The notes under the pieces were generated by a model that saw only the letters and a program-made list of their open reading frames with translations, ran no database searches and was not told the DNA's origin. A stretch of DNA of 64,000 bases from G965237725 sp965237725. Lineage in GTDB: Bacteria; Pseudomonadota; Gammaproteobacteria; Arenicellales; Poriferihabitantaceae. Location: assembly GCA_965237725.1 (NCBI GenBank), contig OZ250151.1, positions 1,550,001 to 1,614,000 on the forward strand, written 5' to 3'. Below are positions 1 to 9,598 of this stretch, piece after piece. Made by a program: the position numbers and the translations under genes. Within the stretch, counting starts at the first letter, position 1. The number at the start of each line of letters is the position of its first letter.

Positions 1-1
1 A

Positions 2-2164
2 TCCGCAACCAAGAACAGACATCGTTATTGTGTGGTGCTCAGTGGTGAAAATCATTGGGCCACTCGGGCCGCCCGGGAATTGTGTTCTATATACTCCAGC
101 GAAAATGCGCTGCATGTCACCGACGCCGGAACGCCATTATGGGATGATCGTAACCTCGAGAGTGTTACCCCGGAAAAGGCCCGACAGTATTTGGGAAGTG
201 AGCTGGGTGTTGTTGTCTATGATTGTTATGCCGGGTTTGATCCCGACGCCGTTGGTATTCTCGGCGGAACAATTTTAGCCGGTGGATTGCTGGTGGCGAT
301 CATTCCCGAAATCTCCAATTGGCCTGAATACCAGAATTTCCAGGACCCTCAGTATTCCCGAATCATTGCCTATGGCGATGACCCGCCTAAAATCAGCGCG
401 TATTTATTGCGACTGTCTAGAATAATTTCGAATTCACCCCATTGTATTTACCTTTCACAACATGGTGATCTGCCCGAATTTGATCCAGAAAATTCTGCGC
501 CAGGCGCGATGCCTCCAGATCTTAGCGATCAGCTACAAGCTATAAAATCGGTAAAGAAAGTGATCACCGGGCAACGTAAACGCCCTGTGGTTTTGTTATC
601 AGATCGAGGTCGGGGGAAATCTGCGGCCCTTGGAATCGCAGCTAAAGAAATTCTGGAAGACCAAAGCATCCGAATTGGCGTCACCGGAATCAACCTCGGT
701 GCGGTTGCCAATTTATTCAAACATGCTGAAATTAATCCTGCTGATTCCGCAGTTGGATTATGCTTTTATCCAGTGGATAAACTAGTCCGGGAAAAAATCG
801 ATATCGATCTTCTGCTGGTTGACGAAGCTGCATCCATACCCATTCCCCAACTTGAAAAACTGTTGGATAAATTTCCGAGAATTGCATTTGCCAGCACAGT
901 GCACGGCTACGAAGGAACCGGCCGGGGATTTGCGCTCAAGTTTAAGCAAATACTCGACAAAAAAACCAGGGGCTGGCGTAGCTGTATCCTGGATAGTCCG
1001 ATTCGGTGGGCGGAATATGATCCCCTTGAGCAATTTCTTTACGATCTGTTATTGTTAAACGCCGACCCGGATCCTGTTATGCAGGCCGGTTTTAACATCG
1101 ATCAGCTAAATTTTGGAATCCCCGATCAAACCGCTCTGGCCAACGACGAACAATTATTGAAAAATGTTTTCGGTTTATTAACCCAGGCCCACTATCGTAC
1201 TCGGCCTTATGATCTTCGGCATTTACTGGAGGCGCAAAACACCACGGTGTTTACCGTGTCCCACCACAGCACAATTTTAGCCGTGGCATTTGTTGCGCTG
1301 GAAGGTGGTTTCGATGACGCCATGGCAAAGAAAATCTGGGCAAACCAGGCCCGGCCCCAGGGGCATCTATTGCCCGAGCAGTTAGGCGCTCAACAGGGTC
1401 TGGTGGATGCGCCGAGATTAAAATTTGCCCGTATCCTGAGAATTGCCGTTCTGCCTGAATTGCAGAGCCTGGGAATTGGATCGACCTTGTTAGATTACAT
1501 TGAAAAGCATTATCAGGATAAGGCGGATTGTATTGGCGCGAGTTTTGGAATCAATATGCCGGTGCTTAATTTCTGGTTCAAAAACGGGTTTTTCCCGGTT
1601 CGAATAGGCGTTGGTAAAAGCCAGAATACGGGCTCTCAGCCTGGAACTTTAATCAAAGGGATGTCCACGTCTGGGATTAATCTGGAATCCAGGGCTTTGG
1701 ACAAATTTTCAAAAGTTTTTCATCACCTGCTCAGTACGTCTCTGTCAGATCTGGAGCCTGAACTTGTAAAACTGATATACCGCGGGATGAACAAAAACGA
1801 TTTGCAAGCGGACTTTTCCACGGTCGATCTTACAGAATTATCCGGGTTCGGCTTTGCGCATCAAGGCATTGACAATATGACCGGATTACTCACCCGCATG
1901 GCAGAATTTATTCTCATGGCAACAGGGGATGAAAACCGGGAGTCTGCCCGACAGTTATTACTGGTAGAACGGATTTTGCAACGAAATCCCTGGAAGCGAT
2001 GTCATTCTCTAGGTGACAATAGAGGTAAAAGTCAGGGCGTCAGCGCGATTAGACAACTGGTCAGAAAATTTCTTATTGATCACTATAGGCTGGAAATTGA
2101 GCCCATACTCAAAACATATAATTTACAATATGATTTGCAAGGCGATCTAAAATCAGACAACTGA
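2..2164 (+). CDS. tmcA: tRNA(Met) cytidine acetyltransferase TmcA (5' end outside window)
   Basis: The enzyme forms N4-acetylcytidine at the wobble base of elongator tRNA-Met, using acetyl-CoA and ATP. The frame is open to the window edge, and the codons before the first GTG at 32 still read like protein (RHRYCVVLSGE, comparable to the RLLVLSGE segment near the N-terminus of E. coli TmcA), so the true start lies upstream. Domains in order: an N-terminal domain, a RecD-like helicase/ATPase with P-loop DRGRGKSA near 601-624 and Walker B LLVDEAAS near 810, a GNAT acetyltransferase core (LRIAVLPELQSLGIGS, near 1438), and a C-terminal tRNA-binding part. It is about 720 visible residues, against 671 in E. 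coli. The stop overlaps the convergent hisC by 12 bases. Confidence 0.93.
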   Translation, partial: SATKNRHRYCVVLSGENHWATRAARELCSIYSSENALHVTDAGTPLWDDRNLESVTPEKARQYLGSELGVVVYDCYAGFDPDAVGILGGTILAGGLLVAIIPEISNWPEYQNFQDPQYSRIIAYGDDPPKISAYLLRLSRIISNSPHCIYLSQHGDLPEFDPENSAPGAMPPDLSDQLQAIKSVKKVITGQRKRPVVLLSDRGRGKSAALGIAAKEILEDQSIRIGVTGINLGAVANLFKHAEINPADSAVGLCFYPVDKLVREKIDIDLLLVDEAASIPIPQLEKLLDKFPRIAFASTVHGYEGTGRGFALKFKQILDKKTRGWRSCILDSPIRWAEYDPLEQFLYDLLLLNADPDPVMQAGFNIDQLNFGIPDQTALANDEQLLKNVFGLLTQAHYRTRPYDLRHLLEAQNTTVFTVSHHSTILAVAFVALEGGFDDAMAKKIWANQARPQGHLLPEQLGAQQGLVDAPRLKFARILRIAVLPELQSLGIGSTLLDYIEKHYQDKADCIGASFGINMPVLNFWFKNGFFPVRIGVGKSQNTGSQPGTLIKGMSTSGINLESRALDKFSKVFHHLLSTSLSDLEPELVKLIYRGMNKNDLQADFSTVDLTELSGFGFAHQGIDNMTGLLTRMAEFILMATGDENRESARQLLLVERILQRNPWKRCHSLGDNRGKSQGVSAIRQLVRKFLIDHYRLEIEPILKTYNLQYDLQGDLKSDN

Positions 2165-3247
2165 TTTTAGTGCTTCAATAAATTTATCGTTTTCGTCTTC
2201 TGTGCCAATGGTAACGCGAAAACAATTTTCCAGGGCTGTGCCGGGCTGGTGAAGGTTTTTAATTAATACGCCCTTGTCTTTGAGCCCCTGAAAAATTTTG
2301 GGCGCATCACATTGCACGCTAAACAGCAGAAAATTGGTTTCAGACGGAAAAACCTCGATCTGGGAAATTTTACGCATGACCTCAAACACCTTGGCTCGAC
2401 TGGCAACAATCTGCCCCACCTGTTCCTTTAAAATATCATGGTGTTGCAAATAAAATTCGGCGCTGGTTTGGGTCAGACTATTAACGTTATAGGGCAAGCG
2501 CAACTTGTCCAGTTGTTCAATCCACAGCGGATTGCCCATCATCATACCCAGTCTCAATCCGGCCAAACCGCTTTTCGACATGGTGCGCAAAATTAGTAAA
2601 TTTGGATGTTGATTAATTTCTTCGAGAAACGACTTCTGACAGAATGCAAAGTAGGCTTCATCAACTATAACCAGACCATTGCTCTGGCTGATCACCTGTC
2701 GCATCAATTCCGGATCAAAACAGTTGCCGGTTGGATTATTGGGATAGGCAATAAATATACAGGCCGGATCTGACTCCTCTATAGCCTGAAACAATGCGCC
2801 AGCGTCCAGGCTGAAATCTGATTTTAACGACACACCAACAAACCGGGTGGCAGTGGCAATACAGATTTGCTGGTACATGGAAAACGAAGGCGTGAGTGAA
2901 AGGAAGCTTTTACCCCTTCCACCAAACAACATGGCGATTAACTGGATCAGCTCATCAGAGCCATTGCCCAATAACAACTCACAATTATCCGGCATGGGGA
3001 AATTTTTTCGAATTGCCGATTTCAACCTCGCACATTCGGGGTCTGGGTAGCGATTAACTTCTACCTTTGACAGTGAGGATAACCATGCTTGTTTCAGCTC
3101 CTGGGGCAATGAATATGGATTTTCCATTGCATCGAGTTTTATCATGCCCTCAGACGACGGCACATGATATGACTTCAACTTCAAAATTTCCCCACCAACC
3201 ATCTTATTGCGGCGGCGTTCAAGGTTGTTGATTCCAGATTGGCTCAT
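2153..3247 (-). CDS. hisC: Histidinol-phosphate aminotransferase
   Basis: A fold-type I PLP enzyme that converts imidazole acetol-phosphate and glutamate to L-histidinol phosphate in histidine synthesis. Visible family features are the substrate-arm segment IKLDAMENPY near residue 37, GNGSDELIQL, the AYPNNPTGN stretch, VDEAYFAF, and the PLP lysine in the TMSKSGLAGLRLG motif. At 364 residues it has the usual length. An internal ATG 15 codons in (3202) would also give a normal protein, so the start is uncertain. It lies 25 bases after hisD and is probably co-transcribed with it. Confidence 0.93.
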   Translation of the reverse strand: MSQSGINNLERRRNKMVGGEILKLKSYHVPSSEGMIKLDAMENPYSLPQELKQAWLSSLSKVEVNRYPDPECARLKSAIRKNFPMPDNCELLLGNGSDELIQLIAMLFGGRGKSFLSLTPSFSMYQQICIATATRFVGVSLKSDFSLDAGALFQAIEESDPACIFIAYPNNPTGNCFDPELMRQVISQSNGLVIVDEAYFAFCQKSFLEEINQHPNLLILRTMSKSGLAGLRLGMMMGNPLWIEQLDKLRLPYNVNSLTQTSAEFYLQHHDILKEQVGQIVASRAKVFEVMRKISQIEVFPSETNFLLFSVQCDAPKIFQGLKDKGVLIKNLHQPGTALENCFRVTIGTEDENDKFIEALKSVV

Positions 3248-3272
3248 CAGTATTAATTTGCGATCTAATCTG

Positions 3273-4571
3273 TTAATTGTTTTTCATGCGAAATTTAGCA
3301 GAGCGCTCGTGTGCGGTTAAACCTTCACTATGGGCGATCCTACTCGCTACTTTTGCCATTTCACTGGCGCCAGCGGATGACGCCCGCACCAGACTACTGC
3401 GTTTGAGAAAATCGTATACGCCCAATGGCGAACTGAATCGTGCGGTCCCTGCGGTGGGTAAAACGTGGTTAGGGCCAGCACAGTAATCGCCCAAGACTTC
3501 CGCACTATATTTTCCGATAAAAATTGCGCCCGCGTGTTGAACCAGGTCAAGCAGTTTTTCATCTTCTTCGACCATCAATTCTAGATGCTCGGGGGCAATG
3601 CGATTCGAAACCGCAACCGCCTGAGACAATGAATTCACCCATATTATTGCGCCCTGTGATAGCAATGATTTCTCTATAATATCTTTCCTGGACATTTCTG
3701 GAAGCAATTTTTTAATCGATTGCTGAATTTTCTCCACCATATCCAACGAATCCGTAATGGCAATAGACTGGGCAAGTTCGTCATGCTCTGCCTGAGCAAA
3801 CAAATCCATTGCCACCCAGTCTGGGTCTGCTGTGTTATCACAAATAACCACAACTTCCGACGGTCCAGCAATCATGTCGATGCCGACATCGCCGAAAACA
3901 AATTTCTTGGCGGTTGCAACGTAACTATTTCCGGGCCCAACAATTTTATCCACTTTCGGAATTGTCTGCGTGCCATAAGCCAGCGCGGCGATTGCCTGGG
4001 CACCGCCCACAGTGAATATTCGATCTACACCGGAAATTTTTGCTGCGGCCACAACCGCCGAACTGATTTCTCCATTGGGTGTTGGCACGGTCATAATAAT
4101 TTCTTTAACCCCTGCAACTTTCGCCGGAATTGTGGTCATTAGCACTGAGGACGGATAGGCCGCTTTCCCCCCCGGCACATAAACCCCGACTCTTTCCATT
4201 GGTGAAATCCATTGCCCGAGTGTGCTGCCGTCCGCTTCGGTGTACTGCCAGGACTTGGGGATTTCTTTTCTATGAAATGCCTCGATTCTATTCGCCGCTG
4301 CTTCCAACGCGGCGTACAACTCATTGTCCACCAGATCAAGCTGCGCCGTGATAGTTTCACTGGTCATTTCCAGCTCATGGGCCGATGTAACTGAAACCCG
4401 GTCGAATCGAAGGGTATATTCGATTAACCCCGAATCGCCACTGACCTTAATGGTTTTTATAATCTCCCTTACCGTGTTTTCAACCTCAACATCGGTTTCA
4501 ACACTCCGATCGAGGAGCTGATTCAGGTCAGCTTCAAAATTTTTATGATCAAACCTAAGCTCTAATAACAT
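3273..4571 (-). CDS. hisD: Histidinol dehydrogenase
   Basis: A zinc- and NAD-dependent enzyme that oxidises L-histidinol to L-histidine in two steps. The 432-residue length fits the family. Diagnostic segments are VYVPGGKAAYPSSVLM, the IVGPGNSYVATAKK block, DMIAGPSEVVVI, the metal-site AEHDELAQ, and NRIAPEHLEL followed by GPNHVLPT. It precedes hisC. hisG, which lies between murA and hisD in many gammaproteobacteria, is absent from the 126-base spacer towards murA. Confidence 0.95.
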   Translation of the reverse strand: MLLELRFDHKNFEADLNQLLDRSVETDVEVENTVREIIKTIKVSGDSGLIEYTLRFDRVSVTSAHELEMTSETITAQLDLVDNELYAALEAAANRIEAFHRKEIPKSWQYTEADGSTLGQWISPMERVGVYVPGGKAAYPSSVLMTTIPAKVAGVKEIIMTVPTPNGEISSAVVAAAKISGVDRIFTVGGAQAIAALAYGTQTIPKVDKIVGPGNSYVATAKKFVFGDVGIDMIAGPSEVVVICDNTADPDWVAMDLFAQAEHDELAQSIAITDSLDMVEKIQQSIKKLLPEMSRKDIIEKSLLSQGAIIWVNSLSQAVAVSNRIAPEHLELMVEEDEKLLDLVQHAGAIFIGKYSAEVLGDYCAGPNHVLPTAGTARFSSPLGVYDFLKRSSLVRASSAGASEMAKVASRIAHSEGLTAHERSAKFRMKNN

Positions 4572-4697
4572 TAGACTATTTCAACTTTACAGGATAAGAA
4601 AATCAGACAGGTGCAGTAACAACAATAACAAAATTGTGTTTATTTAATTCGACTACTTGAAATTATTCATGTCCGCGTTATTTCAACGGTTAATGTT
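4572..4697. other. hisD-murA spacer, no gene seen
   Basis: This is 126 bases of AT-rich sequence between the murA stop and the hisD start. There is no hisG remnant and no clear terminator hairpin, so read-through from murA into hisD-hisC is possible. Confidence 0.5.
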
Positions 4698-5981
4698 TTA
4701 TGCCGTCAAACGATCCATATAGTGACCCGGTACTCGTTTGATCCGAGCACCGATTTGTGACAATTTCTCTTCAATACAGTCATAACCACGATCGATATGA
4801 TAAATACGATCAATCACGGTATCACCATCAGCAATCAACCCCGCCAGTACCAGGCATGCCGAAGCACGCAGATCCGTCGCCATAACGGGTGCGCCATGCA
4901 ATTTCTTCACCCCGCGGATAACCGCAGTGTTGCCGTCGAGTTCAATATTCGCGCCCATTCGCTGGAGTTCATGGACATGCATATACCGATTCTCGAAAAC
5001 TGTTTCCACCACCGTTGCGGTGCCTTTTGCCAGAGCATTGAGCAATACAAACTGTGCCTGCATGTCTGTAGGGAATGCCGGATAGGGTGCGGTTCGAATA
5101 TTTACCGATTTCAATTTCGACTTTGGGGATTCAAGAGAAATCCAGTTGTCGCCAGTTTCGATGGTGCAACCGGATTCTCGAAGTTTATCTAGCACCGATT
5201 CCAGCTGGCTGGGAATGACATCTTTTACCTTTATATTGCCACCGGATACAGCCGCTGCAACCAAAAATGTACCGGCTTCGATTCGATCGGGTATCACCCG
5301 ATGATGTCCGCCACCCAGTTTTTTCACACCCTTGATGGTAATGGTATCGGTACCTGCCCCTTCAATTTTTGCCCCCATGGTATTCAAACAATTTGCCAGA
5401 TCAATAACTTCGGGCTCTCTGGCTGCATTTTCGATTATGGTCTCTCCTTTTGCCAATGTCGCCGCCATCATAAGATTCTCTGTACCGGTCACCGATATTA
5501 AATCCATGAATATTCTCGCTCCCTTTAATCTGCCCGCTTTTGCCTTAATGTACCCGCCATCGATGGTAATTTCCGCCCCTAAGGCCTCGAGTCCTTTAAT
5601 ATGCAAATTCACCGGTCTCGACCCAATTGCACAACCGCCGGGAAGAGAAACTTCAGCTTCTCCAAATCGCGCCACCAGTGGCCCCAATACCAGGATCGAC
5701 GCACGCATGGTTTTAACCAGTTCATAGGGCGCTATCACGCTACTGACTTCAGACGCGTCCGCTTCAATGGATAATTTTTCATCGACCTGGAGCTTTACTC
5801 CCAACTGGCCCAGCAATTCCATGGTGGTCGTTATGTCGTGAAGATGAGGAATGTTACTGACGGTTAGTGGTTTTTCAGTAAGCAATGAAGCTATCAACAA
5901 AGGTAAAGCCGCATTTTTAGCGCCAGAAATGCGCACCTCACCCTCTAGTGGTCCCCCACCTGTTGCAATTAGTTTATCCAT
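4698..5981 (-). CDS. murA: UDP-N-acetylglucosamine 1-carboxyvinyltransferase MurA
   Basis: The first committed step of peptidoglycan synthesis: it transfers enolpyruvate from PEP to UDP-GlcNAc in the cytoplasm. The protein has 427 residues and begins MDKLIATGGGPLEGEVRISG, which fixes the start. The fosfomycin-target cysteine is present in the loop PGGCAIGSRPVNLH. KNAALPL near residue 22 supplies the conserved Lys/Asn, and RTAPYPAFPTDMQAQ is the conserved substrate-site segment. It is transcribed ahead of hisD-hisC and divergently from the exported protein at 6065. Confidence 0.97.
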   Translation of the reverse strand: MDKLIATGGGPLEGEVRISGAKNAALPLLIASLLTEKPLTVSNIPHLHDITTTMELLGQLGVKLQVDEKLSIEADASEVSSVIAPYELVKTMRASILVLGPLVARFGEAEVSLPGGCAIGSRPVNLHIKGLEALGAEITIDGGYIKAKAGRLKGARIFMDLISVTGTENLMMAATLAKGETIIENAAREPEVIDLANCLNTMGAKIEGAGTDTITIKGVKKLGGGHHRVIPDRIEAGTFLVAAAVSGGNIKVKDVIPSQLESVLDKLRESGCTIETGDNWISLESPKSKLKSVNIRTAPYPAFPTDMQAQFVLLNALAKGTATVVETVFENRYMHVHELQRMGANIELDGNTAVIRGVKKLHGAPVMATDLRASACLVLAGLIADGDTVIDRIYHIDRGYDCIEEKLSQIGARIKRVPGHYMDRLTA

Positions 5982-6064
5982 TAAGGAAAGAAATTTACCG
6001 GATTTAGAATTGTGTTATTGTACCTCAAATCAACTTTTGGAATTTACACAGGTCGGGTATCTCA

Positions 6065-6529
6065 ATGACACTTTCAGGGTTAACTTCTGCAATTATAAAA
6101 CTAATTTTCCCTGCAATTTTCCTTTCAATTTTAGTGGCCTTGCCCATGAATTCGGGAGCCGCAACGATGCCGGATGCGGATGTTATTTTTGTACGCGCCA
6201 CCGATCAGGGGGAATACGGCTGGACATTTCAAGTTACGGTAAAACATCCGGATACAGGATGGGAAGATTATTGCAATGGCTGGGACGTCGTTACCGATAA
6301 AAATGAAATTTTGAAAATTTCAGATTCGGATCAATTTTCTCGTGTATTGTTCCATCCCCACGAAAACGAACAACCGTTTACCCGTAGCCAGAGTCGATTA
6401 AAAGTCCCTGAAGGGGTGATGATGCTCACCGTCCGAGCTCACGATATTGTTCACGGCTTTGGCGGTAAAGAGATCGTTATCGATCTGCAAAGCGATAGCG
6501 GGCTGGGTTATGAAATAACAAGAGAGTAA
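6065..6529 (+). CDS. Small exported protein of unknown function
   Basis: I do not recognise a named family. The 154-residue product starts with a hydrophobic signal segment (residues 9-28) with a plausible cleavage site near NSGAA, so a periplasmic or surface location is likely. The mature part is acidic and beta-rich by eye, with a single Cys (DYCNGWD), a PHENEQPFTRSQS segment and RAHDIVHGFGGK near residue 125. It is monocistronic and divergent from murA. A solo end of the MITE-like repeat lies 5 bases after its stop. Confidence 0.7.
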   Translation: MTLSGLTSAIIKLIFPAIFLSILVALPMNSGAATMPDADVIFVRATDQGEYGWTFQVTVKHPDTGWEDYCNGWDVVTDKNEILKISDSDQFSRVLFHPHENEQPFTRSQSRLKVPEGVMMLTVRAHDIVHGFGGKEIVIDLQSDSGLGYEITRE

Positions 6530-6533
6530 ATCT

Positions 6534-6553
6534 AAGGAACCTCTGATTAAAAA
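6534..6553 (+). repeat. Solo terminal repeat of the MITE-like element
   Basis: The 20 bases AAGGAACCTCTGATTAAAAA match the outer end of the element seen in full at 41889-42093 and 49351-49526. No partner end is visible nearby, so this is a decayed or solo terminus. It lies between two convergent genes. Confidence 0.6.
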
Positions 6554-6587
6554 TAATCCTGGCGTTTAGTTCCCGCCGCGGTTCGGC

Positions 6588-6908
6588 TTAGTCCCAGCGA
6601 TGATCCCTGACCTGAACAACACCATCTATAATTTGTATGGGAAACGTATCGACGGGCTCATAAGCCGGTGGAGATTTAACCTCTCCTGTTTTGATACAAA
6701 ACTGGGCGCCGTGTCGGGGGCATTCGATGTTATCGCCTTTAATGCACCCGCTGGCAATTTCACTACCGTCGTGGGTACAAACATCCTCGATGGCAAAAAA
6801 CTCCCCGTCGAGATTAAACACCGCAATCACGACATCATCAACGTCAACCAATAGGTGTTCGCCATGATCCAGATCCGCAGCATTTTCTACGTCAGTCCAT
6901 TCGCTCAT
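6588..6908 (-). CDS. Rieske-type [2Fe-2S] ferredoxin
   Basis: A 106-residue soluble Rieske ferredoxin, like the ferredoxin components of non-heme iron oxygenases. The cluster ligands are present as CTH and, 17 residues on, CPRH. I chose the ATG at 6908 (MSEWTDVEN): the longer reading to 6992 adds a 28-residue tail unlike the family and runs deep into sufT. It is the last gene of the SUF operon. A role in electron delivery or cluster handling is inferred from context only. Confidence 0.85.
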   Translation of the reverse strand: MSEWTDVENAADLDHGEHLLVDVDDVVIAVFNLDGEFFAIEDVCTHDGSEIASGCIKGDNIECPRHGAQFCIKTGEVKSPPAYEPVDTFPIQIIDGVVQVRDHRWD

Positions 6909-6925
6909 TTTAAAAATCTGAAGTT

Positions 6926-7402
6926 CTAAATTAATCCAAGCTCCAGACGAGCGGCCTCGCTGATCAGTTCCGGGGTCCAGGGTGGATCCCATACCAGCTC
7001 TACTGCCGCGCCATTAACCCCGGGAACCAGGTTAATGGAATGTTCGACCATGCCGGGAAATGTTGCCGCCACTGGGCAACCCGGCGCGGTTAATGTCATG
7101 TCGACATCTACAAACCGGTCTTTGATATCAACTTTATAGATCAGCCCGAGATCATAAATATTAACCGGAATTTCAGGATCATAAACGGTTTTCAATGCGT
7201 CAATTACCCTTTCCCGCAATGCCTCTTCGGTTAAGTCTTCTTCTGCGACTAATTGCGCACCTGGATCTGAACCCGGCTCCACTCCCAAATTTTTATTATC
7301 TGCATGGGCATCAACTTCTTCGGGTCCATTGTTTTGATCAAATTGTTCCATAATTTTTGCTTTTTTCAATTCGAGCTCAGGATTAAAATTTACTTTCTTC
7401 AT
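6926..7402 (-). CDS. sufT: SUF-associated MIP18/DUF59 protein SufT
   Basis: A 158-residue protein with the MIP18/DUF59 domain in its C-terminal two thirds: TVYDPEIPVNIYDLGLIYKV, then TLTAPGCPVA with the conserved Cys, and the closing VWDPPWTPELISEAAR. SufT proteins help mature iron-sulfur proteins under high demand. The first 60 or so residues form an acidic, low-complexity N-terminal extension, so the start could be internal. It lies 10 bases after sufD and is surely co-transcribed. Confidence 0.88.
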   Translation of the reverse strand: MKKVNFNPELELKKAKIMEQFDQNNGPEEVDAHADNKNLGVEPGSDPGAQLVAEEDLTEEALRERVIDALKTVYDPEIPVNIYDLGLIYKVDIKDRFVDVDMTLTAPGCPVAATFPGMVEHSINLVPGVNGAAVELVWDPPWTPELISEAARLELGLI

Positions 7403-7412
7403 ATCTCAGTCC

Positions 7413-8780
7413 TTAGGTTAGCCGCAAATTTTCTTTAATCAACTGGCTCGACATGCGTTGCTCAAGAAATTCTCTCAAAGGCTCGATTTCAATCTGGTTT
7501 ATAACATCATTAACAAATGCATAAGTTAACAGTGAACGGGCTTCAGCAGGATCAATGCCCCTGGTGCGCAAATAAAACAATGCAGCTTCGTCGAGTTGAC
7601 CTATGGTTGCGCCATGGGAACATTTAACATCGTCAGCATAAATTTCAAGCTGGGGTTTAGTGTCAATTTCCGAGTCTCTGGACAACAATAATGTGTTGTT
7701 AGACTGATTCGCATCTGTTTTTTGCGCACCTTTAGCTACTTTTATCCGGCCGTGAAAAACCGCTCTGGAACGCTGATCCAGAATGCCTTTGTATAGTTCA
7801 TTGCTGGTACACGATTCAGCTTGATGAATCATTGTGGTGTGATTATCTACATGCTGTTTCCCAGCCAGGCTATAAACACCATACATATCACAATGGGCTT
7901 TGGAACCATTGAGCTCGACGCGAAGATCGTTTCTTACCAGGCCACCACCCAGAGATATGGTTCGACAGCCGAACCGGCTATTTGGCCCCTGGCTTACCCA
8001 AATGCCGCTGATTTGATATGCAGAACTGGACTGAGTCTGGACCATGTAGTAATCGATTTCAGCAGCTTCGCCGAGTATGATTTCCGTGGTACTGTTAACC
8101 AGGGAATGAAAGTCAGTGGCTGAAACGGTTGAGACGTAACGCTCAATAATTTCGGCATTGCTGTTTTTGCCAGCCAGCACAAGATTTTTCGGATGGGTCA
8201 TGGCCATTTCGGTGTTGCTTATAAATAATAACTCCACCGGCATATCCAGCTTGGCATTTTCCTCCAGATTGATAACAATACCATTGTTATAAAGAGCACC
8301 ATTCAGCGCAGTGAAACTGTGGCCATTGTGGTTGATGATGCTACCAAGTTTGTTTTTGATTGTCTCTGGTCGCTGGGTTAAAACCGTTTCCAATGCCTCA
8401 ATACTGATACCCGATTGAATCATACCCAGATTCGATAAAGCGAGATCAAGATAACCGTCCACAAAAACCACCTGATAACAATCCATGTATGGAATTTGAT
8501 GAGACTCCAGGTCTATGCCATGGTTCGGCTTATCACTTACCACTTCAAACAGTTTGTTTGTAATCGGGCGTAACGGCGTATAACGCCAGTCTTCATCTTT
8601 TTGAGAAGGGAATCCAGCTTTGTTAAATCGCGCCAGATTTTGTTTGCGCTGATCAATCAGCCACTCGGTGGCGCTTCCGGGCAAATTCTCCTTTAGTCTG
8701 TCAAACTGATTGACATAGTGTTGGGCGCCGGGCGCAGATAAAGTTTCAGGCTGCGGTTGCATGATCTTCAATCCAGCCAT
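7413..8780 (-). CDS. sufD: Fe-S cluster scaffold component SufD
   Basis: A subunit of the SufBC2D scaffold that builds [Fe-S] clusters in the cytoplasm. It carries the C-terminal SufBD beta-helix core with the family signature KCSHGATIGQLDEAALFYLRTRG. The N-terminal segment WRYTPLRPI is also typical. At 455 residues it is close to the family length. It overlaps the 3' end of sufC by 35 bases if the ATG at 8780 is used. The in-frame ATG at 8762 is an alternative, and neither has a strong ribosome binding site, which points to translational coupling with sufC. Confidence 0.94.
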   Translation of the reverse strand: MAGLKIMQPQPETLSAPGAQHYVNQFDRLKENLPGSATEWLIDQRKQNLARFNKAGFPSQKDEDWRYTPLRPITNKLFEVVSDKPNHGIDLESHQIPYMDCYQVVFVDGYLDLALSNLGMIQSGISIEALETVLTQRPETIKNKLGSIINHNGHSFTALNGALYNNGIVINLEENAKLDMPVELLFISNTEMAMTHPKNLVLAGKNSNAEIIERYVSTVSATDFHSLVNSTTEIILGEAAEIDYYMVQTQSSSAYQISGIWVSQGPNSRFGCRTISLGGGLVRNDLRVELNGSKAHCDMYGVYSLAGKQHVDNHTTMIHQAESCTSNELYKGILDQRSRAVFHGRIKVAKGAQKTDANQSNNTLLLSRDSEIDTKPQLEIYADDVKCSHGATIGQLDEAALFYLRTRGIDPAEARSLLTYAFVNDVINQIEIEPLREFLEQRMSSQLIKENLRLT

Positions 8781-9501
8781 AACCTTTTTGTTCTAATTCA
8801 AGGGCCAGTGATTTATCACCAGAACGAATAATTTTGCCTGCTGACAAAACATGGACAAAATCGGGAATAATATAATCAAGCAGCCTCTGATAATGGGTTA
8901 CCACAATCATCGCCCGATCCTTGTGGCGAAGTGTATTGACACCCTGGGCAACAATTTTTAACGCATCAATGTCCAGACCTGAATCGGTTTCATCAAGTAC
9001 ACTCAAATGCGGTTCAAGCAGGGCCATTTGCAAAATCTCATTTCGTTTCTTTTCACCCCCAGAAAATCCTTCGTTTACCGCGCGATAAAGAAACTCCTGT
9101 TTCATATCTACCAGCGCCGCTTTTTCTTTAATCAGTTTCAGGAAGGTTACTGCATCCAGTTCCTCTTCACCGCGATGCTTACGCACAGCATTAATTGACG
9201 CCTTTAACAAATACAGATTGGTTACCCCGGGAATCTCTACCGGATACTGAAATGCGAGAAACAACCCTTCTCTGGCCCGAATTTCCGGCTCCATCTCGAG
9301 CAAATCCTGATTACGGTATGTCACCTGACCGGATACCACTTCGTAGTTTTCCCGCCCCGCCAGCACGTTGGCCAGAGTGCTTTTGCCCGAACCGTTGGGT
9401 CCCATGATGGCATGGACTTCTCCTGGCTTAACCTCGAGGTTTATTCCCTTAAGAATTTCTTTACCATCTACGGCAGCGTGTAAATCTTTAATTGATAACA
9501 T
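8746..9501 (-). CDS. sufC: Fe-S assembly ATPase SufC
   Basis: The ABC-type ATPase of the SufBC2D scaffold. The 251-residue protein has Walker A GPNGSGKST near residue 35, the Q-loop QYPVEIPGV, the signature FSGGEKKRNE and the SufC-specific Walker B/D-loop LDETDSGLD. It is preceded by a 97-base spacer containing a strong hairpin and lies downstream of sufB. Confidence 0.97.
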   Translation of the reverse strand: MLSIKDLHAAVDGKEILKGINLEVKPGEVHAIMGPNGSGKSTLANVLAGRENYEVVSGQVTYRNQDLLEMEPEIRAREGLFLAFQYPVEIPGVTNLYLLKASINAVRKHRGEEELDAVTFLKLIKEKAALVDMKQEFLYRAVNEGFSGGEKKRNEILQMALLEPHLSVLDETDSGLDIDALKIVAQGVNTLRHKDRAMIVVTHYQRLLDYIIPDFVHVLSAGKIIRSGDKSLALELEQKGYGWIEDHATAA

Positions 9502-9554
9502 TTATAAATTTGTACTTGTATTGTTAAAATAATTTGACCTTCAAAAATATCTTC

Positions 9555-9597
9555 GTTTAACCTGGTAAATCTACGATTAAGTCACCCAGGTTTAAAC
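9555..9597 (-). other. Stem-loop in sufB-sufC spacer
   Basis: GTTTAACCTGG at 9555-9565 pairs with CCAGGTTTAAAC at 9586-9597, leaving one bulged base and a 20-base loop. It sits just past the sufB stop. There is no U-run immediately after it on the transcribed strand, so it looks more like an mRNA-stabilising or processing structure than an intrinsic terminator. Confidence 0.55.
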
Positions 9598-9598
9598 T

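Noticed and set aside
3720..4142. A 140-codon plus-strand frame
   Set aside because: Antisense to hisD and rich in Asn, His and Cys, typical of shadow translation.
5851..6300. A 149-codon plus-strand frame across the murA start
   Set aside because: It overlaps murA and the better-supported exported protein at 6065 in another frame.
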